Below are positions 9,878-20,781 of a DNA stretch of 64,000 nucleotides, in pieces. The stretch comes from Linum tenue (taxonomy: Eukaryota; Streptophyta; Magnoliopsida; Malpighiales; Linaceae). The notes under the pieces were generated by a model, which searched no databases, was not told where the DNA came from, and saw only the letters and a list, made by a program, of their open reading frames with translations. The DNA lies in NCBI GenBank assembly GCA_946122785.1, contig CAMGYJ010000003.1, positions 25,189,811 through 25,253,810 of the forward strand, given 5' to 3'. The stretch's first letter is position 1. Each line of letters begins with the position of its first letter. A program made the position numbers and the translations under genes.

Positions 9878-10196
9878 ATATGAAAATGTTGAGTGAGAAT
9901 GCCAATATGAAAATGTTGAGTCTGTAGTCATATCTAGCCTTCATATCGGGAAAGAACCTAGCAAAATGTCACCATCGCCGCAGCAAGATTACATGTCTGT
10001 CGCCATCATGAACATTGGAGGCGTATATGAAAACAAGTCGTATATTTTACGTCAAACCCGCCTTAAACAAAGGAGGCGATTAGAATGGGAGCTCCAGTTG
10101 GGCCAGAGAGGATCGCCAAGTGATGAGCTCCGATGCAAAGACCACTAGCTCCTAACGTGGCCACCAGCCTGTTCAATCCTTTCCCAAACGTCGACC

Positions 10197-10332
10197 CTGT
10201 TTTCCATGTACACAAAAACATAGTAAAAAAACAGAGCAACCAAACAAAAAGAAAAACATAGCACTTTTTATCGGTCAAATTCTCGAAATAAATAGTGGAA
10301 ATTATTGGAAGAGGGCATTGTCACTAACATAC
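10197..10332 (-). other. Intron retained in the captured ALMT fragment
   Basis: Minus-strand GTATGT...AAAACAG, with coding similarity to ALMT on both sides in a compatible phase. T-rich as expected for a plant intron. Confidence 0.7.
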
Positions 10333-10384
10333 GCATGGAGAATTCAAAGACCACGACAACGGTAAGAATGGCCTAGATCGTATT

Positions 10385-11203
10385 TAGGGGTGTTCAAACG
10401 GTTTGGTTACCATGGTAACCGTTTTAACCAGTACTATTTGGATAATTTGGTTTGGTTAATTTGGATAATTGGTTTGGTTTGGTTAAATTTTTTAGCTTGT
10501 TGGTTTAGGTGGTTTGGTTTGGTTTCAGACACTCCTAACCAGTCAAACCAAATTAACCAGTTAAGTAATTAGTCATATATCTAACATATATTATATACAC
10601 ATACTTTGCATAACCACTCAAGAGTTAACGTTCATCCCTTTTAGACTCATAAAATATAAAGCTCAATATTGCTCATATAGTGTATATTTGTATATGTAAA
10701 ATGTAGACCACAACATATGGATGCCTAATTTAGATAAATTTCATACATTATGATGTATGAAAACTTGAAAGGAAGGTCATTTCCAGCCTATGATAATTGC
10801 TAAGAGACTAAGTCAATTTACACAAACACAACAATTTATTAAGCCATACCATTGTCATAAATTTTTGTTAGGTGAATACTCTATACTAATCGTAAGATAA
10901 TTGTCTTAGTTGCATGTATTTTTGTTAAGGGTCAACTATAACTACGTGTTGATTGTTATGTTTTATTCATTATATAAATTGCGAATTGTTGCATTAACCG
11001 AAAAATTTTCATCGTCAATGATAATGTGATTTTATATTGGTCAATCTGGTTAACCAATTAACCAAACCGATTAAATTTTAGTTTGGTTAATTTGGTTGTT
11101 GTGTTAGTTTGGACGGTTTGGTTATAATATTGTATTCCATGGTTAATGGAATTTAGTCTTATTTGGTTTGGTTATAACCATGGTAACCATTTGAACACCC
11201 CTA
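10385..11203. mobile_element. Non-autonomous hAT element (family N1, intact copy)
   Basis: Starts TAGGGGTGTTCAAACGG and ends CCATTTGAACACCCCTA, with an 8-bp target duplication ATCGTATT (10377-10384 and 11204-11211). It is 819 bp and non-coding, and rich in TTTGGTTAA/TTAACCAAA motifs near both ends. It interrupts exon 1 of the ALMT fragment, whose reading frame matches ALMT across the target site. The same family occurs at 60519 and 61401. Confidence 0.92.
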
Positions 11204-12311
11204 ATCGTATTCATGCCAAACCCGTCGTAAATTGGTTTGAAGTAGTAAAAGAGCGACACCATTGTTACAGCCAGCCGAACTTTGAAAGAGTGAATCACCC
11301 TCCTGGGATCTTCCTTCCCGAATTCTTTGACCCACGCTGCAAGCTCAAAAGCTCCACTACGGAAAGAACCAACTTCCCCACTTTCAATTGGTTCTCTCTC
11401 GAATGCTTAAAGGACCCAGACGGTGATGGCGCGGGGCTTGGTCGGCTGGGAGAGGCCGTCGACTAGAGGGGAGAGGAACGACGCAGGCGGTGGAAAATAA
11501 TAATTAAAGGAATTAGGATTTTTTTTAATTTTTTAATAATTATGTGGAATAAAAATAATTAAATTAAATTATTTTATTAATTTTTTAATTTCCACATCAC
11601 TCATTTAACGTTCAACTATAACAGTTGACCGCCACATCAGCAAAAGTTAACAGAGACTAACGGCCAGTGACCAAACTTATCTGTTAACCTAATTTAAATT
11701 ACTACGGATGGAACAAACTAATTTTAGTGGCAAATGCGAATTTCTTAAGTAATTCCAGTGAACAAACTTGCAATTTAGCAGTTAGAAATAAATTATCTTT
11801 CTTACCACCGTAGATCGTCTAAATAATTTACCAATACTGACGAAAAAAATGTTGGAAATGTATATTTGTTATCATCGCATTTGACCTCCATTTGTGATGA
11901 CTATGGTGCGTCACCGAAGTGTTTATTATTATTTTTTTTTTAAATTATGATATATGTTTTTTTTAATTGAAAAATCTTATTAAGCACAGCTTGGTCCAAT
12001 AAAACCAGCCTCGAAAAAACAACACCTATCAAATTTAGGTACATATACTAATCTGCAACAAGAAAATGGAAACCTGCTACACTACAAGCAAAGTCTGCAT
12101 TTGCAGCTCTACATAAACGGACTTCAAATCTAATTAACTGAATCAGGTCCAGGCTACTTCTCGAGATGTAACCACAAACTCAATGAGAGTGTTCATTCCA
12201 AACCATTCTCACAACCCAGCACCATAACGCTCCACACATTAATGCTTTGATGTCTTTGTGTCTCACCAACTCGCATGCTATCTGCAAATTGTCATTCCAA
12301 GTCTAATTCCG

Positions 12312-13549
12312 GGGTAAAATATCTTGGGTACCACTTAAGTTTGAGAATTGGGGCAAACATATCATTTAAGTTTGAATAGGGCGTCGAGTACCACTGAACT
12401 CTATTATTTGTTCACCCGGTACCACTTACGTTTAATGTTAGGTGCATTTCGTTAAGTTAACAGAATATTTTTTTGGAATATTCTACTTTCTAAATTTCTT
12501 AATTGGTCCTTCTACTTTTCTTATTGTAAAAAATTATTTTGACTTATGAAAAAAATCAAATATTATTTAGTTGGTATCCTCTTTTTAAGACTCGATATCA
12601 AATTAATTTTTGAATAGAATATTCAGAATCAACTATCATTATAAGTATTTTCAATTATCATTATGTTTTCTAATAATTGAATTATTCTCTAAAGCAAATA
12701 TATCCTATGAATTCTATTTAGTTGGAATCCTCTTTTGAAGACTTTGATACCAAACCAATTTTTGAATAGGAAATGTAGAATCAATTATCATTATAAGTAT
12801 TTTCAATTACCATTATATGTTATAATAATCGAATAATTTGCAGAAGCAAATATATCCTATGAATTCTATATCGATATAAATAATCTGAGGATGTTATATT
12901 TAATTCTCGTACATCATGCTGATGTTTTATAATTTTCTATGCTAAATATCCTTGTAATTCTCTTCCTATTGTCATATTTTCTTTTCTAGATTTGTTACAG
13001 AATGTTGTAGATTTTATTTATTTATTATTTGGTTACTTTCGTTCTAAATTTTCTTCAATTACTGGAATATATTTAATTCTTTTTGACTGTATTCCATTTA
13101 TCCTTCTTTGGTCTTGATGTATTGATGATCGATTAGATTTTATTTTAACTATTTTTAATAGTACTTCTAATTGAATTAGCGATTTAAATAGATTTTCTAA
13201 TATTGATTTTAAATATTTATTATTATATTCTATATATTTATTCTTCTTCTTGATATTTGTTGATTATTTTTACTAATTTATCTATTTTATTGTCAATTTT
13301 GATTAGTGACTTTAGTAATATTATGTTTAGAAGGTTTTTTAATATCTATATTAGATAAAAACTTGTTGAAATATAGTTTTGGATGTTTTTAAAAGTTTTG
13401 GTACGAAAAAGTAATTAAATTTGGGTTGGATGGAAAACTAGACGGATGCACATTTTGGCGACTTTAATGGTAGTCGACGCCCTATTCAAACTTAAGTGGT
13501 ATATCTGCCCCAATTCTCAAACTTAAGTGGTACCCGAGGTATTTTACCC
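12312..13549. mobile_element. TIR element (family N2) inserted in the LINE
   Basis: Ends GGGTAAAATATCTTGGGTAC and, inverted, GGGTAAAATACCTCGGGTAC. They are followed by near-identical blocks ACTTAAGTTTGAGAATTGGGG and TTGAATAGGGCGTCGA. Flanks TCTAATTCC and TCCAAGTCC resemble a diverged 9-bp duplication (two mismatches), which would fit a Mutator-like element. The interior is very AT-rich and non-coding. A shorter relative lies at 55576-56140. Confidence 0.8.
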
Positions 13550-13559
13550 TCCAAGTCCA

Positions 13560-15160
13560 AGATGGAACTACCCCAGCAAAAATCACTTCCCTCGTGTAAA
13601 GGCATGCAAAAAAGAGATGCTCTCTGGTTTCACAAAGAACACAATAGGCAGATGTGGTCTTCTACCACTCTAATAGCTAAGCACGCGTAACAATACGATC
13701 CAAAATAACAAGCCATGCGAGGAAACGATATCTTGGTACACAAATCTTCCCCAAATAACATCTTACCAGCTAACCAGTCCAGCCTTGATCTTTATACTGC
13801 TCTAGACTTTCATAATAGAGAAACGTAACATTCGCTGCCCTTCCAACAACACCAATCCTGATCAAAATGTTTCCATACGATATTGGAACCATCCCTTGAT
13901 TCTTAATAACTTTCTCCATATCCTGGATCATGTTCCAATATCTTAATCTCCCATATACTTCTTGCTTTCAGTCTAAATCTTCCAGGCGACCCAGAAGCTA
14001 ACCCTTGCATTAGGAGTAGCCAGATCAACCTTAATGCACATGCGATATTCCATGTCTCCAAATCTTTGAGACCAAGGCCACCTTCTTTCTTGAGCACAAC
14101 AAGTAGGTGCCAGGCAACCTTTGCACGTCCAGACCCTCCCCTATGCCAGAGGAAGTCTGAGCAAAGCTTCTGAAACCTTTTGATCTTCTAAGGCAACACA
14201 AAAGCCATCATCCAAGCCTGAATAGGCGAATATAACACATAGGATACAAGCTCAACTTTACCTGCATAAGTCAGCTTTGATGCCCTCCAAGATAGGATTC
14301 GACTTGTCAACTTGTTAACTAGCACTTCACATTATTTGCTTGTGAGCTTACCCCAGAAGAGGGGTAAACCCAAGTATCGCACAAGCAGGATACCCTCACA
14401 AAATGCAAACTATTGTAATGATATTGCTTTAGCAGCAGGAGTGACACCTCCCAAAAATACTTCACACTTTTGATGATGGCAACATCAAAGAGAGCTGAAA
14501 GAATTTCCATGGTGATTGTGAACAGGTACGGGGGGCAAGGGAACCCCCTGTCTTACTCCTTATGCTGCAGCAAAATTACCAAACAAACCCGCCCTTGTAT
14601 TCACACACTTAACACGGTTGTTGTAACACAAATCTGAATCCATTTAAGGAACTTTTCAGGGAAACTCATATGCTTCATGACACAAAATAGAAAGTTCTAA
14701 TCAACCGAGTCAAAAGCTTTACGGATGTCCACTTTTATAGCACTTCTGGAAGCAATTCCCTTCTTATTGTAGTTATGAACAATCACCTGGGTAGTACCTT
14801 TCACAAATGCATTTTGATTCCGACTCATTAGACTAGGTAGTACCTCTTGGATCCTATTTCCAAGTATATTCGAGATTATTTTATAGATCACATTGATAAG
14901 TGCAATTGGCATGTAATCAACTAAGGATACTGCATTTGGCTTCTTTGGACACAACTTGAGAGAAGTTGAGTTCATACCTTGAGGGAGCAATTTAGTTCCA
15001 AAGAGTACATGTACCCTAGCAGTTATAGAATCACCAATAATACCCCAAATGTTCTGATAAAACCCTGTTGTTCAACCATCAGGCCATGGGGCGTTTGTTT
15101 GATCCATAGAGAATAATGATGCTTTCACTTCATCATCGGTCACTACTCTACATGTTGACT
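13560..15160 (-). pseudogene. LINE ORF2: reverse transcriptase and C-terminal region
   Basis: From 15150 downward the minus strand reads NAPWPDG, TTGFYQNIWGIIGDS, then LKLCPKKPNAVSLVDY (PISL block), NRIQEVLPSLM, QNAFVKGTTQ and KVDIRKAFDSVD, which holds the first catalytic Asp. Near 13900-14100 it reads EGGLGLKDLETWNIA, the block after the reverse transcriptase. Many stops and shifts are present, and the YADD region is not open. Confidence 0.8.
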
Positions 15161-16439
15161 AATACCTCACTGCCCGACAAATACCTACATAGAGAGCACA
15201 TAATTGGAACATTAGAACTAGTTTGTTCTTTCCAAGTATGTTGACTAAGCTAGCGACTACAATTCAACCAAGCCAATATGGAAATCGTATGGAAATTGTA
15301 TTTACCTTGAACTAAACTCTTCTACCACAAAGTTTGGCTAGCTGTGACTCAACATTCTTCTTCAGCTCGTCCTGGGAAGCGTGCACTGATGTTATGGTAT
15401 GCTTTTGACCTTGTATCTCCTCATGCTGGGATTCTATTTAGTACTATTGAGCATGTATTTTTTCCTCAAATTCTTTCCTCTGTTACTCTCCCGCAACAAG
15501 AACTTTCTAATAGCGGTTATAGGCCCTTGTCTTTTTCAGTAGGTGGTTTCTCTTTTGGGGCATAATTTGGTGCTTTTTGCAGCACAATGCGAACAACCTC
15601 ACACCAGAAAGTGGGTTCCCTTCGTGTACAATTTCAGCATTCATTCTCTTCATCTCCTCCTATGCACAAGCACGATAGTTATCATAATGTCTAGAACCAC
15701 TCTATACCATAGCTAAAGGAAAAACCATGTATTATTAGTTTCAATGGAAAAGGCAGAATACATAGTTTTGCTGAGGTTGTTCATTAACTAAGCTTCCATC
15801 AGTCCTCTTGTGTGTATGTACCCTAAGAGCCTATTCGTCCATTTTTTGGCAGAAGCCGGACAGAGATTCGACAGGTTTTTAGAGGGGAGGGTTGTAGGAA
15901 ATAACTATATGAATTCTTTTTGATGCTGAAGATCGAACTTAGCCGCAACCACAAGGCAAATTTAGAACGAAACTAGAGTGGAGGATGGAGGGAGAAAGAA
16001 TAAAATGTGTGGTGGTGTGGTTTGGAAGGGGAAGGAGGAGTGGTCTTTACAGGGGGAAGGGTCTGCTTGGGGGGAGACAGAGAATTCTTCGCGTTGGTCG
16101 AAGGCGGTGAAGGGCTCGCGTTTCTTAAATGCGGTGAAGAGCCTGGATCGATGATGTGGGACGTTATGAGGCATCGGATCTGGGAGAAAAACTAGAATCT
16201 ACGCCTCACCGCATCCAACGACAGTGGTGAAAGGGCGGGGATGTGGATCGCTAATGTGGATAAACGCGGGACATTCCCCGTGTTCGTCAAGCACTCAGCA
16301 GCATCAGCAACCACATGTTTGATCTTCAAGCATCAAAGTCCAGGAGTGCACGATCTTGAAAATCTGTGAAATCATACAAGTTTGTTCAGTATTCACCATC
16401 TTGGAAATCGAATTTACTAATCTAATTGTTCAGTATTCA
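15161..16439. other. Unassigned interval between LINE and hAT gene
   Basis: No recognised gene or transposon. A minus-strand stretch at 15570-15700 reads EEMKRMNAEIVHEGNPLSGV, followed by RLFALCCKKHQI. This looks more like protein than chance but fits no family I know. 15990-16180 is G-rich on the plus strand with no convincing frame. The 3' terminus of the hAT element should lie here or to the left, but no inverted repeat matching 34300 was found. Confidence 0.35.
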
Positions 16440-17017
16440 CTAACCTCCTTTCTTAAAGTCTTCACAACTTGGATCCTCCATTGTCAACGCACAGAAGCAT
16501 ATGCAGACAATAGAAAGGAGAATTGAGTTAGTTAATTTCACAATGTATTTGAACCACAAACAGAGCTGGAAACAATTAAATAAATCCCTTATCTTTGCTA
16601 ATATCATCCTTAATCCAGGTACGAGTGCACATGATTGCCTCAATAGTTTCAAAGGGCAGCCTACTCCGGTGAGGATCCAACAGCCTACCACCAGAGCTGA
16701 AGGCTGACTTTGAGGCCACAGAGGTCACTCGTACAGCAAGCAAATCTCTTGCTACCTCTTGCAACAGAGGGTATTTTCCAGCATTCACCCTCCACCAATC
16801 CAAAACACCAACATTAGGAGCTCGAGGACTGACACCCTCACTCAGATACTCATGTACCACATTATAAACAATGGCCTTAACAGTCTTAGGATCAACAGTA
16901 GAATCAAGGCTTCGAAACTTTTCATAATAGTACCCAATCAACTCAAGCTTGTATGCAGGATCAAGCACAACAACCACGGTAAGCAACACATGAATATCAG
17001 TCCAGTGTTTGCGGAAC

Positions 17018-17446
17018 TGTTTGATAATGGTGATTGAATTAATAAGGAAGAAAAAAGAGTACAGGTTCAAAAGACCTGAACCAGTGGTACACGCAAACAT
17101 AGTTCAAAAACAAGAAGGAGAAAAAAAAACAGCTACTCAAGGGAAAAACAAGAAAGAAAAATAATTGAAGAAAAAGGAAGAAGAAATAGAAACAAAAGGA
17201 GCCGCCAGGCGGACGAGACCGCCCCCGCTGCATCCTTGGGTTTACTTGCGAGAAAGACAATCAGCCTGCCAATCATCATCACTAATCTTGTCGATTTTGG
17301 GCAGACACCCAGGATATGACCATCTTGACAGCTTGTCGAGCAATAATAAAGGCTTCTGATTTAGAGTCCCTGAAGATGCGCTGGTTGTGCTGAATCCAAA
17401 TCAGCCAAAACGTAGCATGAAGGATACTGAAAGCAAACCAACCATA
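17018..17446 (-). mobile_element. LINE 3' fragment inserted in the hAT transposase
   Basis: The minus strand encodes the C-terminal LINE region (LIWIQHNQRIFRDSK, then ISWVSAQNRQD) followed by a 3' untranslated region. It lies between AGTGTTTGCGGAAC (17004-17017) and AGTATTTGATGAAC (17447-17460), a 14-bp duplication with three mismatches. The transposase reading frame is consistent on both sides. Only the last 0.4 kb of the LINE was copied. Confidence 0.85.
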
Positions 17447-18148
17447 AGTATTTGATGAACTTGATCCACATTTTTTCATCCATTGCACTAATGATCTCAT
17501 CGGGACCAAATCTCCACTCATTCACTTCGAATTTCAAGTCACAAATCTTTGGAAAGAACAAATTAGCAGTAGGATAATTGCTTCCAGAAAACATATCCGA
17601 AAGTTTTTTCAAAACCTCAAGTTTTTGGAGATAACAGTGGCAAACTTCCAATCATCACTGCTAGGCAAGGAATTATAATTAGGTTCTCTCTAACTCAAAC
17701 GAGTGAACACTTCCTTGTGTGGAATTGCAGATTCAAGCATAGTGAGTGTGGAATTCCACCTAGTAGGCAGTCTAGTGCAAGTTTGGTAGTAATACCAAAA
17801 TCTTTTTGCTTAGCCGTCTCATCAAACAACTCAACTCTCCTTGGAGTTGCAGTCCAATATACCACACTTTCCCTTATCTTTTCAATCCCATCTTTGATAA
17901 TTTCAAGCCAATATTTGACAATTAAGTTGAGAATATGAGCAGAGCATCTCATTTGCAACAATGAACCATTCATTATGAAGTCAGAAAGAACCATCTTTCT
18001 CTTAATCTTATCAATCATGGCATCATTTGTAGACCAATTATCGAGAGTGATAGTGGATAACTTACAATCCACATTCCAGGACATGAGGGCCTCTCCAAGC
18101 ACACTTGCTAGTTTCTCACTAGTATGAGGAGGAGGCACATAGAGAAAC

Positions 18149-18245
18149 CTATGATACGCAACATCAAATAAGAGGCAGACCAAAATAATTAGTTAGTGGT
18201 TAAACACATAAGCAAAAAAACTGAAAGAGTCAAACAACCATATAC
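18149..18245 (-). other. Intron in the hAT transposase gene
   Basis: Minus-strand GTATATGG...ATCATAG. Joining the flanks keeps the frame through HLLR and FLYVPPPHT, which are adjacent in relatives of this transposase. Confidence 0.7.
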
Positions 18246-19393
18246 CTTAGCAAGTGGCTCCTAAGGTTCCACTGATTATCAACATAATGAGCGGTTACAA
18301 CCATGTAAGCTCTCTTCTGATTACCTGGTGACAGCAATTCGACATTTGTTACCATCAATCAAACTTTGCATCTTTTTCCTCTCAATCCCATACATTGCAA
18401 GAATATCACTCTTGCAAGTGTTTCTACAAGGAACTTTGAACAATGGTTGCAGAGAATTGCACAATATTTTGAAGTACAAGTGATCCACCATACCAAGTGG
18501 ATACTCATGCATCAAAATCATAGTAACAAGTTCCTTCCTAGAAACCTCTGCATTAAATTGACCCGTTCAGATTTCTTTCCTCCCAAGAACACCATTTGGA
18601 AGGAAATTAGTGGCAATATTTTTCCGATGGCCATCGTGAATCTGTTTTTGAACACACACTTTTTTATGATTCCTCAAATGAAAGGTATCATTGCTAGTAT
18701 CACCACTAAGAACCTTACGACAGTATTTGCACCTAGCTTTCATCACACCAGCCTTATCAAACAAACTTAGTAAAGTGAGGCCAAACATCGCTTTAGTGGA
18801 CGTTTGGCCCCAAATGGAAGCGGAGAAGGCTCACCATCATTGACTGGTGCATCACCAGCAACAGTCACTACATTACCATCATTCACAGCAGCTTCTGGTG
18901 CATCACCAGCATTCAAAGGTTGCTGCTGCAGGGGTTCAGAGTTGATGGGTGGGGGTGGGGATTGAGAGTTGGGAGAGTTACTGAATTCAATACCTTCCAT
19001 TGCCTCACGTGTAATCAATAAGGAAAAAGCAAACAAATCAAGGCTAAATCAACTGAAACTAAGAACTAATGACTAAAACTATTAAGACTCCAGACTGTGG
19101 AATCGAGTAAATTACCTTCGTGAATAGTGAATGATCAATGAAACAGGACAATCGGTAACCTTGCAAACCTACATAAATCACGAAACAGGGGATGAGTTAA
19201 ACATGCAACAAGAACTCAAAATTTTGAAAATCCACTAAGTAAGGCTACAAGAAGACTTACGGCTTGTGCTCCTTCCTTGCAGTTGTAGTTACTGGAAACA
19301 ACAAACAGGGATTGCACGCAGCTACAAGCTTTCTACTTCCCTTGAGAGTGGTTTGCGTTCTGTGAATCTGAGAGGAAAATTGCCAAAAACAAC

Positions 19394-20766
19394 TGACACA
19401 CTAAAACACAACACCAAACTGCGACCAAGTGTAATCGCAGTCCGGAAATGCAGTAACAGGCAAGCTCTAATTGTCAACCCGGGGTCTAGATCTACTGCCT
19501 ACTCCGTATATATCTATTATCTAGCAAACTAAGTTGAGTGATTGTGATTTTAACTAAAAGCAGTAAGAAAGCAGGAAATGGTTCGGTTTTCTAAAGCGAA
19601 GAGTCACTCGGGAATGAGTCCCTTAGCTCCTTAGTTAGGTCTCACTTGTAATTACCCTGGGTTGATTGACTGTTGATTAAACTGCGGAAGATCCGAAAGT
19701 AGCTTGGAATCTCTTAAGCTGGCCAAGCCCTCTCAGGCAGGCTAACCGGCAGGCGACTAACCTTCACCGGGATAGACTGCTGAGACAATAAGCACAGAAC
19801 TCAACTACTAGAATTGGGTTCCAGTACAAAGCAGTAAATGGATTAACTATCGTATAACCAATCTACCACTACCGATTGATGAAGCTCTAAAAACCTAATC
19901 AGATTCTATCTATCTCAGGTTGCAGCAGAAATCAAGAAAAGATGATGAGACTTCAATTGACTCAATGAATCATGCATCAATCGATTAAAATCAAACAGTA
20001 TAACAATTCCAAGTCATTACAATCACAATTCCTAACAAATGGAACTAGGGTTCTTCATACCCAAGAGAGAGAGAGAGAAACAGTAATCAGAGTAGTCATA
20101 CTCATAAAGATGAGGAAAATCTGCTATGGTATGATGATCTTCACTCCTATGATGATCTCCAAGCTCGATTGATGAAACCCAGCTCCAAAATCACCTCTAG
20201 GATGTGTTCTTCGCACTTTCTCTCTCTAGGGCTCTATTTTTGCTCCAAAAAGTTGATTCTCTCTCCTTTGGCTCGAAATTGCGTTAAAACCCAGAAATTC
20301 CCGACCACACGGCCAGGCCATATAGCCGTGTGGCTACCAGTCTGCCCGTGTGGATGTCAAAATGCGGAGTTTCGATTACTGAGTTTTCAGGCATGCTGCA
20401 CGACCAGGGACACACGGCGTGTGGATTTCCAGGCTGCCCGTGTGAGCTCCCTAGACTTTCCACACGGCCACAAGGGGTCCCCTACACGGCCAGTGTGGCT
20501 TGCCCATGCAAAATGGTGCCACACGGCCAAGTCACACGGCCGTGTGGGATTTTAGGCATGCCCGTGTGGCTTCCTCAGCTTCTCGCCAATCATCCAATCT
20601 TCGTCCAGTCGACCCAGAACTCGTTCCCAAACCTTCATTCACGTACTAGGACCTGAAATATCACCAACAAGAACAACCTAGAGTGAAATCGGCCTAAAAC
20701 ACGAGAAATAAGACTCAAACGGTACAAGAATGGTGGACAAAAACATGTGTATATATCAAGTCATCA
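19394..20766 (-). repeat. 3' LTR of the Athila-type element
   Basis: 1,373 bp, bounded on the plus strand by TGACACACTAAAAC and CAAGTCATCA. It aligns end to end with 32405-33775, apart from small indels such as extra bases near 19490-19510. The element-internal edge is next to a polypurine tract. Contains several CACACGGCC/GGCCGTGTG motifs at 20308-20560. Open frames here are LTR sequence, not genes. Confidence 0.92.
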
Positions 20767-20781
20767 AATTCCCCCACACTT
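20767..20781 (-). other. Polypurine tract of the Athila-type element
   Basis: Minus-strand AAGTGTGGGGGAATT directly precedes the 3' LTR start TGATGACTTG. Similar C-rich runs at 22284-22300 and 23601-23613 may be internal copies. Confidence 0.8.

Larger units (their letters stand above)
9878..11375 (-). pseudogene. ALMT (aluminium-activated malate transporter) gene fragment
   Basis: Minus-strand copy of the 5' half of an ALMT-type anion channel gene. Exon 1 runs from about 11375, with KEDPRRVIHSFKV, VSLFYYFKPIYDGFG and, after the hAT insertion, AILTVVVVFEFS. A GT-AG intron lies at 10332-10197 (136 bp; 5' site GTATGT, 3' site AAAACAG). Exon 2 then reads GKGLNRLVATLGASG, IGAHHLAILSG and, after about 100 bp of non-matching sequence, RFFPDMKARYDYRLN. 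These are the first membrane helices of the family. A Trp codon has become TAG (after the hAT site), there is a TAA at about 10063 and the C-terminal half is absent. The retained intron shows capture from DNA, not from mRNA. Confidence 0.85.
9481..11780. mobile_element. Mutator-like element carrying host gene sequence (Pack-MULE)
   Basis: Ends are TGCTAAATTGCAAGTTTG and its exact complement. They sit between perfect 10-bp duplications GTTAGAAATA (9471-9480 and 11781-11790). The inverted-repeat arms are long, about 400 bp each (9481-9877 and 11376-11780), and clearly diverged. No transposase is present. The interior is a piece of an ALMT gene with an intron, plus a later hAT insertion. This combination meets the usual definition of a Pack-MULE. 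Confidence 0.9.
8958..11926. mobile_element. CACTA-like remnant, right end lost
   Basis: Begins CGCTACAAAAAATG, one base away from a CACTA terminus, and carries subterminal motifs such as CGTCAGAAATACATT and GACGACATATGTTCGTC at 9020-9480 and again at 11781-11890. A Mutator-like element is inserted at 9481-11780. No matching right terminus was found before the LINE at 11927, so the right end is gone. Assignment to CACTA rests on the start and the motif style only. Confidence 0.45.
11927..15160 (-). mobile_element. L1-type LINE, 5'-truncated
   Basis: Minus-strand LINE. Its 3' end is marked by an A-rich tail (T-rich on the plus strand at 11927-11942 and 11958-11968). Reverse transcriptase and C-terminal sequences lie at 13560-15160, interrupted by a TIR element at 12312-13549. 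The upstream part of ORF2 and all of ORF1 are missing, the usual 5' truncation of LINEs. The 5' boundary near 15160 is where similarity ends. Confidence 0.8.
16576..19000 (-). pseudogene. hAT transposase (zf-BED / RNase H fold / hAT-C)
   Basis: Minus-strand transposase in collinear pieces. The Pro/Ala-rich N terminus starts at 19000, then a BED zinc finger at about 18580-18740 (KARCKYCRKVL...HLRNHKKVC). MVDHLYFKILCNSLQPLF follows near 18450, TLDNWSTND and MRCSAHILNLIV at 17940-18050, and a hAT-C dimerisation domain (LDWWRVNAGKYPLL, FSSGGRLLDPHRS) at 16620-16800. A GT-AG intron lies at 18149-18245. The block that normally holds the first catalytic Asp (a DMWTS motif) is deleted at about 18330. 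A LINE fragment at 17018-17446 splits the gene. It cannot make active transposase. Confidence 0.9.

Noticed and set aside
20169..20656. Overlapping open frames of 108-128 codons in the LTR
   Set aside because: They lie inside the Athila 3' LTR, recur in altered form in the 5' LTR, and follow the palindromic CACACGGCC motifs; no protein family.
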